Shown piece after piece: positions 52,869 to 61,238 of a stretch of 64,000 nt of DNA (positions are counted from its first letter, which is position 1; each line of letters begins with the position of its first letter). Position numbers and translations under genes: made by a program. Source of the DNA: Bacteroidetes bacterium GWF2_41_31 (GTDB lineage: Bacteria; Bacteroidota; Bacteroidia; Bacteroidales; F082); contig MEOL01000017.1 of assembly GCA_001769215.1 (NCBI GenBank), forward strand, positions 62,001 to 126,000, read 5' to 3'. Below the pieces are notes generated by a model, which saw only the letters and a program-made list of their open reading frames with translations, did no database searches and was not told the DNA's origin.

Positions 52869-54473
52869 ATGACCATAAAAATTTCACTATCCACCACCTT
52901 ATTACTGCTTTTTGTATCTTTTATTTCCCAGGCCCAAACCGCCGATAAAAGCGATTGGACTGGCGGGGTACCCGATGCCTGTACGTCCATCACAGTAGGC
53001 AAAAAAGCCAGTTTCGATGGCTCGGTGATGACCTCCCATACCGACGACAGCCACCGAACCCGCAGCTGGATCGACATCGTGCCCGACAAAACCCACAAGC
53101 CCGGTGACGTGGTCAATATGTACAAAAGGGTTCCCATTGATACCCTGGCCATGCCGGCATACGGAAACCTCAAGATTGGCACCATTCCGCAAATAAGCCA
53201 GACAAATGGATATATCAACACGGCTTATCCCAGCTTAAACACCAGGCAACTGGGGATTGGGGAATCCACTTTTGGAGGCCGCGAAGAGCTGCAAAGCGAC
53301 TCAGGGCTGATCGATTGTCAGCGTTTGTGTTTGCTGATGCTCGAACGCGAAAGCACAGCACGCGGCGCCATAAAATTGGCCGGGGAATTGCTAAAGCAAT
53401 ATGGATGGAACGACTATGGTGAAGCACTGACCATTGCCGACAAAAACGAAGTATGGCATTTTGAAGTGGTTGGCCCGGGAAAAGGAAAAAAAGGGGCTAT
53501 ATGGGTTGCTCAGCGTGTCCCAGATGATCATGTCTCCATCAATGCCAACGCCAGTACTATCAAAGAAGTAGATGTGAGCATCACAGATGAATTTATGGCT
53601 TCTGAGAATATTTTTACCGTTGCAAAGGAAAATGGTTGGTGGAACCCCGACAAAGAGGTATTCAGGTTTTGCTATGTATATGCGCCCGAAAGCCGTACCT
53701 CACTGGCTTCCCGCCGAAGGGAATGGCGCGTTTTCGACTTGCTGGCTCCTTCGTTGAAGCTCGACCCCAACCAAAGCGATTACCCCTTTTCGGTAAAACC
53801 TGATACCTTGGTCACCCTCGAGAAAATCATGAGCATTTTCAAGGATTATTACGAAGGCACTCCCTTTGACATGACCAATAACCTGACGGTAACCGACGAA
53901 AATGGGAAAACCGTGATTTCGCCTCTGGCCAGTCCGCACATGCCTTACGATGCCAACAAATTATTCAAAATCAACGGAGGCTGGGGATGGCTTGGCGAAC
54001 GTACCATCGCCCGATGGTACACCATGTATGCCACCATTATTCAGTTGCGTGGCTGGTTGCCGGATGAAATCGGCGGAGTAGAATGGCTTGCCATGGACAA
54101 TGTGGCCACTTCCATTTATGTGCCCATTTATGGCTCTGTAACGGATTTACCCGTACAATACAAAACTCCCGGCAGGGTGAATGGATATACCATGAATTCG
54201 GCCTGGTGGATTTTTAACCGGCTGGGAACACTGGCTTCGCAGCGCTGGGGCGATATGCGCCACGATGTGGATGCCGTTTGGAATCCCCTGCAGTTGCAAC
54301 TGATTCAAAATCAGAAAAAGGTGGATGAAGAGGCCTTGAAGTTATATGAGAAGAGTCCGGAAAAAACCATCCTCTTTTTAACGGGGTATTCTAACGAACA
54401 AGGAACCAAAGTGATGGATAAAGCTATTCAACTGGGCGACTTTCTATGGACTAAATATGACGAAAAATTTTAG
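52869..54473 (+). CDS. Secreted C69-family dipeptidase
   Basis: From the ATG at 52869 the protein has 534 residues; a TTG six bases earlier is less likely. The signal peptide runs MTIKISLSTTLLLLFVSFISQAQ. The N-terminal nucleophile is probably C38 in PDACTSITVGKKAS, exposed after processing, as in lactobacillal PepD. Later regions (EVWHFEVVGPGKGKKGAIWVAQRVPDDHVS; RSWIDIVPDKTHKPGDVV) are family-typical. It should release amino acids from dipeptides in the periplasm or outside. The gene follows the hairpin repeats and stands alone. Confidence 0.9.
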   Translation: MTIKISLSTTLLLLFVSFISQAQTADKSDWTGGVPDACTSITVGKKASFDGSVMTSHTDDSHRTRSWIDIVPDKTHKPGDVVNMYKRVPIDTLAMPAYGNLKIGTIPQISQTNGYINTAYPSLNTRQLGIGESTFGGREELQSDSGLIDCQRLCLLMLERESTARGAIKLAGELLKQYGWNDYGEALTIADKNEVWHFEVVGPGKGKKGAIWVAQRVPDDHVSINANASTIKEVDVSITDEFMASENIFTVAKENGWWNPDKEVFRFCYVYAPESRTSLASRRREWRVFDLLAPSLKLDPNQSDYPFSVKPDTLVTLEKIMSIFKDYYEGTPFDMTNNLTVTDENGKTVISPLASPHMPYDANKLFKINGGWGWLGERTIARWYTMYATIIQLRGWLPDEIGGVEWLAMDNVATSIYVPIYGSVTDLPVQYKTPGRVNGYTMNSAWWIFNRLGTLASQRWGDMRHDVDAVWNPLQLQLIQNQKKVDEEALKLYEKSPEKTILFLTGYSNEQGTKVMDKAIQLGDFLWTKYDEKF

Positions 54474-54632
54474 GTCGTTGAAATAAACTCCGTGATCTTA
54501 TTGAACACAAGAAGCCCAAATACGCATGACCCGAGCCAAAGAAGTGGTTCAATGTGAACCACCACCCTTAAACCAGGTGCTTTGGTATCGATCAAAATCC
54601 ATGAAGTTAATACATAAAGGAATGTAGTATTT

Positions 54633-55388
54633 TTAACTTTTCTCCAGTCTCCACAGTTTCTTCAGCTTACTATATTTTAAATAAGTGGCCTTTGCCGACA
54701 GCCTGCAAATAGTAAAGCCGGCTTTCCCATCCAGGAAGCCCAGGTTAATGAAATAATCACGTATGAATTTGGCTGCAGGGCTGCCATAAAGTTTAACGGG
54801 AGAATTCTTTTTACCTGATTTAAAATAGTCAAGAGCGGCAATGTCGGTAAATTTTATTATTTGTCTGATGTGATCGTCTCTGGTATAGTATGAATAGTGA
54901 AGCAGGTCGCCTGACAGATGTTCAATAACTGTATTGTCCAATGTTAATGTTTCGTGTAGTGCCCCTTGCCAAACTGATGTGTTTTTATTAAATATCCGCA
55001 CTTTAGTATCAGGATACCAGCCCGAATGACGTATCCATTTTCCACAATAGTTGGTCATTCGGTTAAAGCTGCAGGCTCCTTTAAATCCTGATGTTTTTAC
55101 AGCCAGAATGCTGTTTTTCAGCTCCTCTGAAAGTGCCTCATCGGCATCAATTGAAAGTACATAATCATATGAAGCCAATGAGTTCCCTAAATTTTTCTGG
55201 GCACTGTAGCCAAGCCATTTTTGTTCAATAAAGCGTACTCCTGCATCCTTGCATATGCCGGCGGTTCTATCGGTTGAAAAACTATCTACCACAATAATTT
55301 CGTCTGCGATACCTTTAAGCGAATTTAAACAACGTTCAATATTGTGTTCTTCATTGAACGTGATAATTACCGCCGAAAGTTTGATCAT
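54633..55388 (-). CDS. Family 2 glycosyltransferase, LPS-core (WaaE/KdtX)-like
   Basis: The 251 residues have the GT-A start (LSAVIITFNEEHNIERCLNSL), the nucleotide-binding segment EIIVVDSFSTDRTAGIC near 33, and the DxD motif in VLSIDADEALSEEL near 80. RMTNYCGKWIRHSGWYPDTKVRIFN near 110 is typical of the WaaE/KdtX subgroup, which adds a sugar such as glucose to the inner lipopolysaccharide core. No LPS genes are beside it, so the acceptor is inferred only from subgroup resemblance. Confidence 0.87.
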   Translation of the reverse strand: MIKLSAVIITFNEEHNIERCLNSLKGIADEIIVVDSFSTDRTAGICKDAGVRFIEQKWLGYSAQKNLGNSLASYDYVLSIDADEALSEELKNSILAVKTSGFKGACSFNRMTNYCGKWIRHSGWYPDTKVRIFNKNTSVWQGALHETLTLDNTVIEHLSGDLLHYSYYTRDDHIRQIIKFTDIAALDYFKSGKKNSPVKLYGSPAAKFIRDYFINLGFLDGKAGFTICRLSAKATYLKYSKLKKLWRLEKS

Positions 55389-55429
55389 GGTCTGGGATTT
55401 GGAGCAAAGATAAAAAGAAAGGTGTTCAA

Positions 55430-55510
55430 CACAGAGACACAGAGGACACAGAGGGTTTTCCTTATTATTTAAAGCATGAGATTAATTATTCTTTGTGCTC
55501 TTCACTTGTT
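55430..55510. repeat. Direct-repeat element, copy 1 (flanks toxin-antitoxin pair)
   Basis: Begins with CACAGAGACACAGAGGACAC and, after a TTATTATTTAAA-type middle, ends with CTTTGTGCTCTT. The same order and orientation occur again at 56376-56463. Confidence 0.75.
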
Positions 55511-55662
55511 CTCCTTTGACCGTAGTGGTAACGGTTGGCTATATGAAGCGTTGTGGTTTGCGAGCCGCGATTTTGTTTACCGACAAAAATGCTTGTGCGG
55601 AAACAGGACAACCGTTGCCAACACCCAATCCCATAATGCTTTATACCTTGTGTGTGTAGATG

Positions 55663-56010
55663 TTATATTGACTTTAATTTAAATATTTCAAAACATCCAT
55701 ATTTGATATCATCTGTAAATTTATTAATCGCATCCGAATAATCTACCAAAATATCAACTATAGCTTGTGTTTTTAAGTTACCGGTACGTATCCAGATAAT
55801 CTTTGGGGGAAATCCATACAAAGAATTCAAATCATTGAAATCAGAGTCTTGTGTTACGATGATATAATCCTTTAATTTAGCAAAGTCCCAAATTTCTCTA
55901 TCGGGAGCATTTATCAGTCCTTCATTTTTAATCGTGGTAGAACCAGAATACTTTTCAGGAATCAATTTTAAAATCCGATGGGAGATATTTTGATCAAACA
56001 AAAATCTCAT
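55663..56010 (-). CDS. DUF5615-family PIN-like protein, probable toxin
   Basis: The 115 residues show the PIN-like acidic pattern: D6 in FLFDQNIS, DREIWDFAK near 38 and TQDSDFNDL near 54. DUF5615/Mut7-C proteins paired with DUF433 proteins are regarded as toxin-antitoxin modules with a ribonuclease-like toxin. The start ATG overlaps the DUF433 stop (ATGA at 56007-56010), so translation is coupled. The pair lies between two direct repeats. Confidence 0.85.
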   Translation of the reverse strand: MRFLFDQNISHRILKLIPEKYSGSTTIKNEGLINAPDREIWDFAKLKDYIIVTQDSDFNDLNSLYGFPPKIIWIRTGNLKTQAIVDILVDYSDAINKFTDDIKYGCFEIFKLKSI

Positions 56011-56234
56011 ACAGCAATCTGATAAATTTTATTTTCTCTGTCAGCAGCGAAGCTTAATGCAGCATAGATATCTGTCTCTGTCAATTCGTCAAAATCTTTC
56101 AATATATCTTGAACGGTCATCCCAGCAGCTAGCCATCCAAGTATATCATTAACAGTAATTCTCATACCCCTGATACAGGGTTTGCCTCCACGTTTTCCAG
56201 GTTCTATCGTAATAATTTGTTTGTAATCTATCAT
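56007..56234 (-). CDS. DUF433-family protein, probable antitoxin
   Basis: The 75 residues contain RGGKPCIRGMRITVNDILGWLAAGMTVQDILKDFDELTETDIYAALSFA, the complete DUF433 helix-turn-helix pattern with the GKPxIxGxRItV signature. It is the first gene of the pair and should bind the DUF5615 protein and probably its own promoter region, which would lie between 56235 and 56300. Confidence 0.87.
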   Translation of the reverse strand: MIDYKQIITIEPGKRGGKPCIRGMRITVNDILGWLAAGMTVQDILKDFDELTETDIYAALSFAADRENKIYQIAV

Positions 56235-56375
56235 TTTACAAATATTTTAGTAAAGGTACAAATATTTTTAATGTAAAGGTGCTTACTTCAATCAAGAAGT
56301 ATACCAGTAGTTCAGTTCAAAAGTATACCATTTGAATCAAATAAAAAGGGCAGTACTCTACTGGTTTGTTTTTTT

Positions 56376-56463
56376 CACCACAGAGACACAGAGGACACAG
56401 AGAGTCTTCATTAATAATTAAATATGAGACTAATTTTTCTTTGTGCTCTTTGTGACTTTGAGG
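56376..56463. repeat. Direct-repeat element, copy 2
   Basis: The same 24-base start as copy 1 (CACAGAGACACAGAGGACAC and four more bases), a related AT-rich middle and an ending CTTTGTGCTCTTTGTGAC. The ends are loosely inverted relative to each other (CACAGAG against CTTTGTG). It abuts the 3' end of the omega-amidase gene. Confidence 0.75.
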
Positions 56464-56479
56464 TTTACCTTTCCTGCCT

Positions 56480-57274
56480 CTACCCTCTGAATACAAAATC
56501 ATCCCAGTCGGGACCCACATTAAATTTTTCACGAAAATGCACCAGTTCATCCTTTGATAATAAAACCGAAACGGCTGATTCCCGGTTTTCATCCCCTTGT
56601 GCCAGAACCTGTCCTTTTGCATCGAGCACCATGGTAAATCCGTTATAATCAAAACCCAGGTCATCTTTTCCAACACGGTTGACTCCAATTACAAAGGCCT
56701 GGTTTTCGATGGCCCGTGCGATCAGCAATTGTCTCCATGGATAACTTCTCACCGACGGCCAGTTCGCCAGGTACAAAGCCAGGTCGTATTCAAACTCATG
56801 GTTGAGGTAACGGTTTTTACTCCATACCGGGAAACGCAGGTCGTAACAGATCATCGGTCTTATTTTCCAGCCATTGAGCTCAACGATTAACTGCTGGTCG
56901 CCGGGCTGTATCTGCTTGTCCTCGCCCCCCATAGAAAACACATGGCGTTTTTCGTATAGCCGGTAATCTCCATCGGGTGACATCCAAACAAGGGTATTGG
57001 CATAACCCTGGTCATTTTCAAGCAACAGCGTTCCGGCCAGCACAGCACCTGTTTTAACCACCATGGATTTCATCCAGTTCACGGTAACTCCGTTGGTGGT
57101 TTCAGCAAATTTCTTTGGATTTACAGGAAAACCGGTGGTAAAAGTCTCTGGTAAGAGAATTAAGTGATGACCCTCAAAGTTTTGATCAATCATCTTTTCA
57201 AAAGCCAATCGGTTGGCTTCGGGGTTTTCCCACACGAGATCGGATTGACAGGCCAGTATTTTTAAATCCTGCAT
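56480..57274 (-). CDS. Nitrilase-superfamily omega-amidase (YafV/Nit2-like)
   Basis: The 264 residues carry the full nitrilase triad: E43 in LLPETF, K109 in LYEKRHVFSMGGE and C143 in PMICYDLRFP. Nit2/YafV enzymes hydrolyse alpha-ketoglutaramate and ketosuccinamate to the keto acids and ammonia. The start overlaps the aminotransferase stop by 13 bases (57262-57274). The partner makes the alpha-keto amide from glutamine, so the pair works in sequence. The protein is cytosolic. Confidence 0.92.
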   Translation of the reverse strand: MQDLKILACQSDLVWENPEANRLAFEKMIDQNFEGHHLILLPETFTTGFPVNPKKFAETTNGVTVNWMKSMVVKTGAVLAGTLLLENDQGYANTLVWMSPDGDYRLYEKRHVFSMGGEDKQIQPGDQQLIVELNGWKIRPMICYDLRFPVWSKNRYLNHEFEYDLALYLANWPSVRSYPWRQLLIARAIENQAFVIGVNRVGKDDLGFDYNGFTMVLDAKGQVLAQGDENRESAVSVLLSKDELVHFREKFNVGPDWDDFVFRG

Positions 57275-58419
57275 AGTATTTCTCCTGCCTTTTGAAGAGT
57301 CTCTTCGGTTTTAGCAAAACAGAACCTCAGGGTATGGTTATCTACTTTTTCACGATAAAATGGAGAAACGGGTACTGCCGCCAGTTGATGTTCTTTCACC
57401 AGCCATTCGGCAAATTCCATTTCTTTTTTGTCGGAGATAGCACTGTAATCAAGTAATTGGAAATAGGTGCCGTGGCAGCTTAATGGCTTAAATTTAGAGC
57501 CTTTAATTGTGTCGAGAAAAAAATCGCGTTTTTGTTGGTAGAATTCGCCCAGGTGAAGGTAATTGTCCGGATCTTTCAGGAAGTCGGCCACTGCATATTG
57601 TATGGGTGTGTTGACGGCAAATACCATGAACTGATGTACTTTTCGCACCTCTTTTGTTAATTTTTCAGGAGCCAATATGAATCCCGTTTTCCATCCGGTG
57701 GCATGAAATGTTTTTCCAAATGAGCCAACAATCAGGCTGCGCGAAGCCAATTCCTGAAAAAGACAAACACTGTCGTGTTTTAGCCCGTCAAAAATCAAAT
57801 GTTCATACACTTCATCGCTCAGAATCACAATATCTGTTCCATGGGTGAGCCGTTCCAGTCGCATTAAATCTTCTTTGGTAAGAATACTTCCTGTTGGATT
57901 GTGCGGTGAGTTGATGATGATCATGCGTGTACGGCTCGAAATCATGCGTGTTACTTCTTCCCAATTAATGCGGTAGTCGGGAAAATGAAGTTGTGAATGT
58001 TTTACCAAACCTCCATTGAGGGTGATAGCAGGAGCATAGCTGTCGTAAGCAGGTTCAAAAATAAGTACCTCATCGCCTTTGTGTACCAGCGCGGTGATAA
58101 TGGTATACAAGGCCTGAGTAGCTCCTGCCGTAATGGTGATTTCTGTTTCCGGGTTGTAAACGGCCCCGTAATTTTGCCTGAACAGTTTCGACAAGGCATC
58201 ACGCAAAGGCTTGATACCGGGCATGGGCGCGTACTGATTATGCCCTTTTTTCATGTAATGATTTACCAGCTCAATCAATTGTTTGGAAACAGGAAAGTCG
58301 GGAAAACCCTGCGCCAGGTTAAGTGCTTTGTGCTGTGTGGCCAATTGTGTCATGACCGCGAAGATTGAAGTACCTGTTTGCGGTAATTTGGATGTGATAT
58401 TGCCTTCGTACGCGTTCAT
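57262..58419 (-). CDS. Class I/II PLP aminotransferase, methionine/glutamine transaminase (YbdL-like)
   Basis: The 385 residues fit the size of YbdL. Features are NLAQGFPDFPVS near 37, NSPHNPTGSILT near 170, SDEVYEHLIFDG near 200 and the PLP lysine in VGSFGKTFHATGWKTGF near 235. YbdL-type enzymes transaminate methionine, glutamine and aromatic amino acids with keto acids such as KMTB. The downstream omega-amidase pulls the reaction forward by removing alpha-ketoglutaramate. This fits methionine salvage or keto-acid repair. Confidence 0.92.
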   Translation of the reverse strand: MNAYEGNITSKLPQTGTSIFAVMTQLATQHKALNLAQGFPDFPVSKQLIELVNHYMKKGHNQYAPMPGIKPLRDALSKLFRQNYGAVYNPETEITITAGATQALYTIITALVHKGDEVLIFEPAYDSYAPAITLNGGLVKHSQLHFPDYRINWEEVTRMISSRTRMIIINSPHNPTGSILTKEDLMRLERLTHGTDIVILSDEVYEHLIFDGLKHDSVCLFQELASRSLIVGSFGKTFHATGWKTGFILAPEKLTKEVRKVHQFMVFAVNTPIQYAVADFLKDPDNYLHLGEFYQQKRDFFLDTIKGSKFKPLSCHGTYFQLLDYSAISDKKEMEFAEWLVKEHQLAAVPVSPFYREKVDNHTLRFCFAKTEETLQKAGEILCRI

Positions 58420-58459
58420 GGCTATTTTTTTCGGTGGGTTACAAAAATAGGGAAAAGTA

Positions 58460-59776
58460 TCATTGTTTGTCCAATTGATTCAAATCATCCTGTTCTTTTT
58501 TGATTTTGGGTTTAATGAGCAACCTCAATGTTTGGTTATAGCTGAAATAATTCCATATCCAATCCCACATGATAAAAAACCGGTTTTTTACTCCTATAAT
58601 CGACATTAGGTGAACTGCCGACCACAACACCCAGGCTACAAACCCATTGAAGTGCATGCCGGGTAAATCGGCCACCGCCAGATTATGCCCAACGGTGGCG
58701 AGCGATCCTTTGTCTTTGTAAACGAATTTTTGCCATGATTGACCTGCCTTTTCGTTACGCAGGTTTTTGGCTAGATTTTTGGCTTGCTGGATGGCTACCT
58801 GAGCTACCTGGGCATGTCCTTTTGGCGTGGTTTCATTTTGCATCAAACAAATATCGCCAATGGCAAACAGGTCCGATGTTCCTAAAACTTTGTTGAATTC
58901 ATCTACCAATAACCTTCCGGCATAACCGATACTTGAACCGGGTAATCCTTTCATGCTATTGGCCTTAACACCTGCGGCCCAAATCAAGGTATGGGTTCGA
59001 TGGACACTTCCATCTTTCAGCAATACCTCTCCTTTTGAAGCATCAACCACCTGTGTGTTAAGTTTAACATCCACATCAAGCCGATGGAGGTACTCGAGAG
59101 CACGGGCGCCTGATTTTTCTGACATCCCACTTAATAAGTTGCCAGCGGCTTCAAACAAATGGATCTTCATCAGGTTAAAGTCCAGTTCGGGATAATCTTT
59201 GGGCAGGATATTTTTTTTCATCTCAGCCAGCGCCCCTGCTAACTCAACTCCTGTGGGGCCACCGCCCACAATTACCATGTTCAGGTAAGCAGCCATTTTC
59301 TCCTGGTTGGTATGGTTAAGGGCCTTTTCGTAATTTTCGAGAATGGTGTTTCGGATCAGGATAGCATCCGACACCGATTTCATGGTGAAAGCGTGTTTTT
59401 CAATATTGATATTACCAAAAAAATTGGTGGTGCCACCCGCGGCAATAACAAGGTAGTCGTAGTTGAGTTCGCCGATCGTGGTGGTAATTTCCTTTTTTTC
59501 GGGATGAATTTCCAATAGTTTGGCAATGCGAAAATGAAACCGCTCCTGTTTTTGAAACAAGATCCTTAAAGGGAATGAAATGGCACTGGGCTCAAGGCCG
59601 GCGGTGGCTACCTGATAAAACAAAGGCTGAAACTGATGGTAGTTGTTTTTGTCGATGATCACCACCTGGTATCCTGAATTAAAGAGGCTCTTGGCGAGTT
59701 TTAACCCGGCAAATCCGGCACCAATTATAATAATCCGCTTGTAAACAGGCGTCGGAATATGTGCTATTTTATTCAT
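58460..59776 (-). CDS. ndh: Type II NADH dehydrogenase (NDH-2)
   Basis: The 438 residues hold two Rossmann motifs: RIIIIGAGFAGLKLAKSL near 15 (FAD) and MVIVGGGPTGVELAGALAEM near 170 (NADH). YHQFQPLFYQVATAGLEPS is the quinone-site-like stretch of NDH-2, and DLFAIGDICLM near 305 is the final FAD-binding motif. The C-terminal GFVAWVLWSAVHLMSIIG is hydrophobic and probably anchors the protein peripherally to the membrane. It oxidises NADH and reduces quinone without pumping protons. It is divergent from pgk, with 126 bases between the ndh start and the pgk -7 box. Confidence 0.92.
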   Translation of the reverse strand: MNKIAHIPTPVYKRIIIIGAGFAGLKLAKSLFNSGYQVVIIDKNNYHQFQPLFYQVATAGLEPSAISFPLRILFQKQERFHFRIAKLLEIHPEKKEITTTIGELNYDYLVIAAGGTTNFFGNINIEKHAFTMKSVSDAILIRNTILENYEKALNHTNQEKMAAYLNMVIVGGGPTGVELAGALAEMKKNILPKDYPELDFNLMKIHLFEAAGNLLSGMSEKSGARALEYLHRLDVDVKLNTQVVDASKGEVLLKDGSVHRTHTLIWAAGVKANSMKGLPGSSIGYAGRLLVDEFNKVLGTSDLFAIGDICLMQNETTPKGHAQVAQVAIQQAKNLAKNLRNEKAGQSWQKFVYKDKGSLATVGHNLAVADLPGMHFNGFVAWVLWSAVHLMSIIGVKNRFFIMWDWIWNYFSYNQTLRLLIKPKIKKEQDDLNQLDKQ

Positions 59777-59906
59777 CTATTACCATTCATTTGTTTTATA
59801 CAAATCATACGAAACCCATCAACCCAGTTAAAATCAGCACTGATAAAATAATGGGTTTTGCGCTCATATATTTCATGCGTGCCAAACTGAATCAACCGGA
59901 GTTTGT

Positions 59907-59914
59907 TAACTTTG
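59907..59914 (+). promoter_or_regulatory. Putative -7 promoter box (TAACTTTG) for pgk
   Basis: An exact TAnnTTTG match that sits inside an upstream open frame from 59903 and 40 bases before the ATG at 59954. It supports the later start. No -33 TTG is clear. Confidence 0.5.
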
Positions 59915-59953
59915 CGCAAAGTTCTCAATTTATTTAAAACGAAACCCATTATC

Positions 59954-61144
59954 ATGAAAAATATTGATAATTACGACTTTAGAAATAAAAAGGTGATTGT
60001 TCGTGTCGATTTCAATGTGCCATTGGATACTCAATTCAATGTAACTGACGATACCCGCATAAAAGCGACCATTCCCACCATAAAAAAAATACTTCAGGGT
60101 GGAGGTTCAGTCATTTTGATGTCGCATCTGGGGAGGCCAAAGGGCGGGCCTGAAGACAAATTTTCACTGCGACATATATTGGATGATTTATCGAAAAAAT
60201 TGGGTGTGGACGTGCAGTTTGCGGATGATTGTATTGGTGAGTCGGCTCAACACATGGCTGCCGGATTACAACCCGGACAGGTGTTGTTGCTTGAGAACCT
60301 GCGTTTTTATAAGGAAGAAGAAGCCGGAGATGTTGGTTTTGCCAAAAAACTGGCCGATTTGGCCGACGTATACATGAACGACGCCTTTGGAACGGCTCAC
60401 CGGGCACACGCTTCCACTGCTGTGATAGCACAGTTTTTTCCGGAAAACAAACTCTTTGGCTATGTGATGGGTGGCGAAGTAAGCAGCATTAACATGGTGC
60501 TGAAGGAAGGTCATAAACCTGTTACTGCCATCCTTGGAGGTGCCAAAGTTTCGGGAAAGATCGAAATCATCAACAACCTGCTCGACAAAGTGGATAATCT
60601 GGTGATCGGTGGCGGAATGATGTTTACTTTTATCAAAGCCATGGGCGGAAAAACCGGAAATTCATTGGTGGAGGATGATTTGATAGAAACAGCCAAATCA
60701 GCTATGGAAAAAGCAAAAAAGCTGGGTGTTCACTTTTACATTCCCACAGATGCAGTAATTGCTGATCAATTTGATAATGAAGCCAACTATAAAACCTGCG
60801 AGGCTGATGTAATTCCTGATGGATGGATGGGCCTGGATATCGGACCCAAATCTGTTGCCGCCATAAAGGAGATCATCCTGAGTTCGTCCACCTTGTTGTG
60901 GAATGGTCCCATGGGCGTATTCGAAATGGACCATTTTGCACAGGGTACCATCGAAATTGCCAAAGCCATTGCCGAAGCCACGCAAAAAGGCGCTTTCTCG
61001 TTGGTAGGTGGCGGCGACTCAGTAGCAGCTGTCAACAAGTACCACCTCAGCGACCAGATCAGTCATGTTTCAACTGGTGGTGGCGCTATGCTGGAATATA
61101 TCGAAGGCAAAGAGCTGCCGGGAGTGGCGGCGATAGAGGGGTAG
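59954..61144 (+). CDS. pgk: Phosphoglycerate kinase
   Basis: From the ATG at 59954 the protein has 396 residues, the usual size. N-terminal 3-phosphoglycerate site residues are in [12 protein letters not shown] near 13 and [12 protein letters not shown] near 55. The hinge and nucleotide site are [20 protein letters not shown] near 196 and [16 protein letters not shown] near 350, with NGPMGVFEM as the adenine/ribose stretch. It makes ATP in glycolysis from 1,3-bisphosphoglycerate, or works in reverse in gluconeogenesis. The gene is single and has its own -7 promoter box. Confidence 0.96.
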   Translation: MKNIDNYDFRNKKVIVRVDFNVPLDTQFNVTDDTRIKATIPTIKKILQGGGSVILMSHLGRPKGGPEDKFSLRHILDDLSKKLGVDVQFADDCIGESAQHMAAGLQPGQVLLLENLRFYKEEEAGDVGFAKKLADLADVYMNDAFGTAHRAHASTAVIAQFFPENKLFGYVMGGEVSSINMVLKEGHKPVTAILGGAKVSGKIEIINNLLDKVDNLVIGGGMMFTFIKAMGGKTGNSLVEDDLIETAKSAMEKAKKLGVHFYIPTDAVIADQFDNEANYKTCEADVIPDGWMGLDIGPKSVAAIKEIILSSSTLLWNGPMGVFEMDHFAQGTIEIAKAIAEATQKGAFSLVGGGDSVAAVNKYHLSDQISHVSTGGGAMLEYIEGKELPGVAAIEG

Positions 61145-61238
61145 GGAACTCTAAATTTTCCACAAAGTATTTACCCGGATTTTCATTCATAAGCAATAGA
61201 ATCCGGGTAAGTTATTTTGATATTATCAATAGAATGAT

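Noticed and set aside
55520-55640. Integron-attC-like inverted sequence (GGTAACGGTTGGC against CAACCGTTGCC)
   Set aside because: Only an imperfect inverted pair; core-site consensus is not met and no integrase is present.
56317-56688. Open frame of 123 codons on the minus strand overlapping the omega-amidase end
   Set aside because: It is the shadow of the amidase gene and the direct-repeat element in another frame.
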